From: a bacterium
GTDB lineage: Bacteria > Gemmatimonadota > Gemmatimonadetes > Gemmatimonadales > Gemmatimonadaceae
Length of the DNA stretch: 7,912 nt
Reading direction: 5' to 3'
Assembly: GCA_021802745.1 (NCBI GenBank)
Contig: JAJZRK010000145.1
Location: 1-7,912, forward strand
The position numbers and the translations under genes are program-made. The notes beneath the pieces are model-generated. The model was given only the letters and a program-made list of their open reading frames with translations, ran no database searches and was not told the origin of the DNA. This document shows, one piece after another, positions 4,828-7,912 of the stretch. The number at the start of each line of letters is the position of its first letter. The stretch's first letter is position 1.

Positions 4828-6306
4828 ATGGCGATAGACTCAGTAAGGGAATTCATTGACGCCATTGACGGCATCGGCGAGCTCGTGCGCGTCACCGAGC
4901 CGGTGTCGGTGCACCTCGAGATGTGCGAGATCGCCGACCGGGCGATGAAGCTCCCCGGAGGTGGGCCGGCGCTGCTGTTCGAGCACCCGGTCCTTCGCGA
5001 CGGCACGCGCTCGGCGTACCCGGTTGCCATCAACCTGTTCGGCTCGATGAAGCGGATGGCGCTGGCGCTCGGCGTCGAGTCGCTCGACGAGCACGGCGCG
5101 CGCATCACGCAGCTGATGGACCTCAAGGTGCCGGAGGGATTGCTCGGCAAGCTCTCGATGCTGCCCCGGCTCTTCGAGGTCTCCAAGTTCCCGCCGCGCG
5201 TGAAGGGCGGGGCGCCACCGTGCCAGGAGGTTGTCTGGCAGGGCGACGAGATTGACCTCGACAAGATCCCGGTGCTCACCACGTGGCCGGAGGATGGCGG
5301 GCCGTTCTTCACGATGACCGCCGTGGTCAGCAAGGACCCGGCGCGCGGCATCCGAAACGTCGGCATGTACCGCGTGCAGCAGATGGGAAAGCGCGACGTG
5401 GCCATGCACTGGCAGCGCCACAAGACGGGCGCCGCGCACTGGCGCGAGATGGCCGAGCGCGGCGAGAAGATGCCGGTCTGCATCGTGATCGGGTGCGATC
5501 CGGCATCCATGTACAGCGCGAGCGCGCCGCTCCCGCCGGGCATTGACGAGTTCATCTTTGCCGGCTTCCTGCGCCGCGATCCGGTGAAACTGGTGAAGGC
5601 CGTGACCTGCGACCTCGAGGTGCCGTGGGACGCGGAACTCGTGCTCGAGGGATACATAGATCCCTCCGAGGACCTCGTGGTCGAGGGGCCGTTCGGCGAT
5701 CACACGGGCTACTACTCCGAGGCCGACCTCTACCCGCGGGTGCACGTCACGGCGGTGACGATGCGGCGCGACATGACGTACGTCGCCACCATCGTGGGCC
5801 GGCCGCCAATGGAAGACTTCTACCTCGGCCATGCCACCGAGCGGATCTTCCTGCCGCTGCTCAAGCTCACCGTCCCCGAGATCGTGGATTATCACATGCC
5901 CGCGGAAGGCGGGTTCCACAACCTCGTCTTCGTGTCCATCAGGAAGAGCTACCCGGGGCAGGCGTACAAGGTGATGAACGCGCTCTGGGGGATGGGGCTC
6001 ATGTCGCTCGCCAAGGTCATCGTCGTGGTGGACGACTGGGTGAACGTGCGCAACACGCAGGAAGCGTGGTGGGTGGCGCTCAACAACATTGACCCGGAGC
6101 GCGACGTGCGCTTCACGCTGGGGCCGATGGACGTGCTCGACCATTCCAGCCGCGCCTTCACCTTCGGTTCCAAGATGGGACTCGACGCGACGAAGAAGAT
6201 GCCCGAGGAGGGCTTCACGCGCGCCTGGCCCACGGTGATCGCCATGGACGACGCCACCAAGGCGAAGATGGACGCCGTCTGGGCCCGGATGGGGCTCGCG
6301 AAGTGA
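4828..6306 (+). CDS. ubiD: UbiD-family prFMN-dependent decarboxylase, probable menaquinone pathway (MqnL-type)
   Basis: A full-length 492-residue UbiD-family enzyme, expected to remove the ring carboxylate from a prenylated aromatic or naphthoate intermediate using prenylated FMN, a metal ion and potassium. It opens with a typical DSVREFIDAIDGIGELVRV. The cofactor region RNVGMYRVQ holds N177 and R182, equivalent to the Asn and Arg of characterised homologues, and H198 follows in MHWQRHKTGAA. The catalytic block EGPFGDHTGYY gives E286 and D291; Asp instead of Glu at the second position is usual in UbiD of the quinone type. Further metal-site acids are probably in the DAELVLEG stretch (268-275). 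ATG 4828 fits the family N-terminus although its Shine-Dalgarno-like GGAG is unusually close. Its stop overlaps the next gene by 4 nt (GTGA). Substrate assignment is inferred from the MqnP-like and UbiX neighbours. Confidence 0.93.
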   Translation: MAIDSVREFIDAIDGIGELVRVTEPVSVHLEMCEIADRAMKLPGGGPALLFEHPVLRDGTRSAYPVAINLFGSMKRMALALGVESLDEHGARITQLMDLKVPEGLLGKLSMLPRLFEVSKFPPRVKGGAPPCQEVVWQGDEIDLDKIPVLTTWPEDGGPFFTMTAVVSKDPARGIRNVGMYRVQQMGKRDVAMHWQRHKTGAAHWREMAERGEKMPVCIVIGCDPASMYSASAPLPPGIDEFIFAGFLRRDPVKLVKAVTCDLEVPWDAELVLEGYIDPSEDLVVEGPFGDHTGYYSEADLYPRVHVTAVTMRRDMTYVATIVGRPPMEDFYLGHATERIFLPLLKLTVPEIVDYHMPAEGGFHNLVFVSIRKSYPGQAYKVMNALWGMGLMSLAKVIVVVDDWVNVRNTQEAWWVALNNIDPERDVRFTLGPMDVLDHSSRAFTFGSKMGLDATKKMPEEGFTRAWPTVIAMDDATKAKMDAVWARMGLAK

Positions 6307-7202
6307 ATCGCCCGCCGCGCGAGGGGCAAACCTACGACGGCGCCCATGCGCTCATCCGCTGGGTGAACTTCGTGAAGCTCCCGCATACGGTGTTCGCGCT
6401 GCCGTTTGCGCTCGTCGGCGTGACGCTCGCGAGCTGGATGGCGCCGGTGACGCTGCCCATGGTCCTCTGGGTGGTGATTGCCTTCACCGCGGCGCGCTTT
6501 GCCGCCATGGGCTTCAATCGCATCGCCGACCGGCGCTTCGACGCGTTGAATCCGCGCACCGCGCTGCGCGAGATACCGAGCGGCGTGATGAGCGTGCCCG
6601 AGGCGGCGACGAGTGTCGTCATCGCCTCCGTCGTCTTCGTCTTCGCGGCGTGGCGCATCAACCCGCTCTGCTTCGCGCTCTCGCCCGTCGCGCTCGCCTG
6701 GGTGCTGTTCTACAGCTACACCAAGCGGTTCACGCGCTGGTCACACCTGGTGCTCGGGCTTGGCCTCGGCATCGCGCCGGCCGGCGGCTACCTGGCGGTG
6801 ACGGGCGCATGGAGCGATCCGTGGTGGCTGCTGCCGGCGCTGGCGTTTGCGGTCATGAGCTGGGTGGGCGGCTTTGACATCCTGTATTCGCTGCCGGACG
6901 CCGAGTTCGATCGGTCGCAGGGACTGTACTCGGTGCCGGCGACGATGGGCACGCGCAACGCGCTGCGAGTGGCGCGAGCCCTGCACGCGGTGACCGTCGT
7001 GGCGCTGGCGGCGGCGGGCGTGGCGTCCGGCTCTGGCGTGCTCTACTTTGCCGGCGTGGTCGTCGCGGCGGGAATCCTCGGCTGGGAGCACTCGCTGGTC
7101 TCGTCCGATGATCTCTCCAGGCTCGACGCCGCCTTCTTCAGCGTGAACGGCGTGCTGAGCGTTGCCTTCTTCCTTTTTGTGCTCGCCGAGCGAGTGTTCT
7201 GA
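6303..7202 (+). CDS. mqnP: UbiA-family prenyltransferase, MqnP-type (futalosine menaquinone pathway)
   Basis: An integral membrane prenyltransferase of 299 residues, normal for UbiA proteins, with about eight or nine hydrophobic segments between residues 30 and 297. Both Mg-diphosphate motifs are present: NRIADRRFD (72-80) and DILYSLPDAEFD (192-203). The context MGFNRIADRRFDALNPRTA and GFDILYSLPDAEFDRSQG resembles the menaquinone (MqnP) branch more than ubiquinone UbiA. Expected role: transfer of a long polyprenyl chain to the 1,4-dihydroxy-6-naphthoate precursor in the inner membrane. GTG 6303 is chosen because it overlaps the UbiD stop codon (GTGA), which implies translational coupling, and because WVNFVKLPHTVFALPFAL follows at the usual distance. 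The gene stop TGA shares its last base with the ATG of ubiX. Acceptor assignment rests on motif resemblance, so other aromatic acceptors remain possible. Confidence 0.9.
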   Translation: MNRPPREGQTYDGAHALIRWVNFVKLPHTVFALPFALVGVTLASWMAPVTLPMVLWVVIAFTAARFAAMGFNRIADRRFDALNPRTALREIPSGVMSVPEAATSVVIASVVFVFAAWRINPLCFALSPVALAWVLFYSYTKRFTRWSHLVLGLGLGIAPAGGYLAVTGAWSDPWWLLPALAFAVMSWVGGFDILYSLPDAEFDRSQGLYSVPATMGTRNALRVARALHAVTVVALAAAGVASGSGVLYFAGVVVAAGILGWEHSLVSSDDLSRLDAAFFSVNGVLSVAFFLFVLAERVF

Positions 7203-7801
7203 TGAGCGCTGCGCGCCCGATCATCGTGGCGGTTACCGGGGCTTCCGGGGCGCCGTACGGCGTGCGGCTGCTGCAGGCGCTCGTGCAGGCTGAGCAGAAC
7301 GTGTCGCTGATCGTGAGCAGCCACGGCCTGCGGCTGATCCAGACGGAGACGTCGCTCAGCTCGGTGGACGGACTGCGCGCGCACATCGGGGCGGAGGCGT
7401 GGGACCGCCGGGTGACGGTGTACGACGATAGCGACCGGGGGGCGGGCCCGGCGAGCGGGTCGCACCGCGCGCGGGCGATGGTGGTCTGTCCCTGCTCCAT
7501 GGGAACGCTGGCGGCGATCGCGGCGGGGACCAGTCGGTCGCTCGTGGAACGGGCGGCCGACGTGACGCTCAAGGAACGGCGGCCGCTGGTGCTCGTGACG
7601 CGCGAGACGCCGCTGTCGAGCATCCACCTCGAGAACATGCTGCGGGTCACGCAGGCCGGCGCGGTGGTGATGCCGGCGTCGCCGGGGTTCTACAACAGGC
7701 CGACGACGATCGCTGAACTGGTGGACTTCATCGTGGCGCGGGTGATGGATCATGTGGGGGTGGAGAATGGGTTGGCGCCGAGGTGGGGGGAGTCAAGCTA
7801 G
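7202..7801 (+). CDS. ubiX: UbiX-family flavin prenyltransferase (prFMN synthase)
   Basis: A 199-residue flavoprotein that joins dimethylallyl phosphate to FMN, making the prenylated FMN needed by the UbiD enzyme two genes upstream. The FMN loop VTGASGAPYG (11-20) carries S15. E49 and the R134-E135-T136-P137 motif match the catalytic Ser, Glu and RETP of characterised UbiX, and R117, K124 and Y164 (PGFY) fill the dimethylallyl phosphate sites. VCPCSMGTLAAIAAGTS (95-111) is the conserved central segment. The ATG overlaps the preceding TGA by one base and no clear Shine-Dalgarno is visible, so translation probably depends on ribosomes ending at mqnP. It is the last gene of the operon; a G-rich repeat follows its TAG. 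All key residues are present, so the protein should be active. Confidence 0.95.
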   Translation: MSAARPIIVAVTGASGAPYGVRLLQALVQAEQNVSLIVSSHGLRLIQTETSLSSVDGLRAHIGAEAWDRRVTVYDDSDRGAGPASGSHRARAMVVCPCSMGTLAAIAAGTSRSLVERAADVTLKERRPLVLVTRETPLSSIHLENMLRVTQAGAVVMPASPGFYNRPTTIAELVDFIVARVMDHVGVENGLAPRWGESS

Positions 7802-7912
7802 GGGCGGGGTGCAGGGTGCGCGGTGGGTGCAGGGTGCGGGGTGTGGTGCGGGGGGCAGGGCGTGGGTCGGGGGGCAGGGTGCGCGGTGTGGTGGAGGGTG
7901 CAGAGGTCGCAG
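7802..7912 (+). repeat. G-rich degenerate heptamer-like repeat after ubiX
   Basis: No gene is visible from here to the window end. The DNA is almost devoid of A and is built from GGGTGCA, GGGTGCG and GGGTGTG-like units (for example 7807-7813, 7814-7820, 7825-7831, 7832-7838, 7839-7845). The 15-mer GCAGGGTGCGCGGTG occurs twice exactly, at 7811-7825 and 7874-7888. The end of the tract is outside the window. Confidence 0.75.
7850..7874 (+). promoter_or_regulatory. Canonical G-quadruplex motif downstream of ubiX
   Basis: Four G-runs at 7850-7855, 7858-7860, 7864-7866 and 7869-7874 are separated by loops of 2, 3 and 2 nt (CA, CGT, TC). This meets the standard definition of a three-tetrad quadruplex on the coding strand, so it would also form in the operon's mRNA 3' end. 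It could pause polymerase or protect the transcript; folding is predicted only. Confidence 0.55.

Noticed and set aside
4840..6144. A 434-codon open frame on the minus strand opposite the UbiD gene
   Set aside because: Its translation is rich in His, Arg, Val and Glu with no family motifs, and it mirrors a clearly conserved gene. Long antisense frames are expected in GC-rich codon usage.
4828..7801. Reading the UbiD/UbiA/UbiX cluster as ubiquinone synthesis
   Set aside because: The UbiA protein has MqnP-like context around both Asp motifs, and no other ubiquinone genes (ubiC, ubiG, ubiB) occur here; menaquinone fits better.
1..7912. tRNA, rRNA, insertion sequence or prophage content
   Set aside because: No tRNA-like or rRNA-like sequence, transposase, integrase or terminal inverted repeats were seen, and nearly all DNA is accounted for by ordinary genes.

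Overview
The window is about 7.9 kb of very GC-rich bacterial DNA. It is densely packed with chromosomal housekeeping and regulatory genes, and I see no phage, plasmid, transposase, CRISPR or RNA gene. The gene set (Mrp, a DUF62 SAM hydrolase, an ECF sigma factor with a zinc-finger anti-sigma factor, and UbiE/UbiD/UbiA/UbiX-type quinone genes), the base composition and the heptameric intergenic repeats suit Gemmatimonadota or a similar high-GC Gram-negative phylum. That placement is inference from remembered family resemblance, not from a search.

Layout. (1) 1-578, plus strand: the 3' part of an Mrp/ApbC-type P-loop ATPase, cut by the window edge. (2) 646-1395, plus: a complete DUF62 SAM hydroxide adenosyltransferase. 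(3) About 1392-1457: a convergent gap with two GC-rich hairpins embedded in an imperfect 22-bp tandem repeat. (4) 3867 down to 1458, minus: a three-gene operon of ECF sigma factor, zinc-binding membrane anti-sigma factor, and an exported multi-pass membrane protein with a bactofilin-like repeat segment. (5) 3868-4027: a 160-bp divergent intergenic region. (6) 4028-7801, plus: a four-gene quinone operon of UbiE/MenG methyltransferase, UbiD-family decarboxylase, MqnP-type UbiA prenyltransferase and UbiX flavin prenyltransferase. The last three genes overlap by 4 nt and 1 nt. (7) 7802-7912: a G-rich degenerate repeat with a canonical G-quadruplex motif.

How the genes work together. The plus-strand operon reads as the late steps of menaquinone synthesis, probably the futalosine route. 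MqnP prenylates the bicyclic naphthoate. UbiX makes prenylated FMN, which the UbiD-family enzyme needs to decarboxylate the prenylated ring. UbiE/MenG then methylates demethylmenaquinone. The early futalosine genes (mqnA-D) are not in the window. The minus-strand operon looks like an envelope-responsive switch: a sigma factor held at the membrane by its anti-sigma factor, with an envelope protein co-expressed as target or sensor.

The most unusual points are the heptamer repeat that spans the ubiE stop codon and runs up to the ubiD start, the sigma/anti-sigma/bactofilin-like gene trio, the G-quadruplex tail, and an Mrp that lacks the usual CxxC iron-sulfur motif. None of these proves a new system; the sigma trio is the best candidate for something little described.
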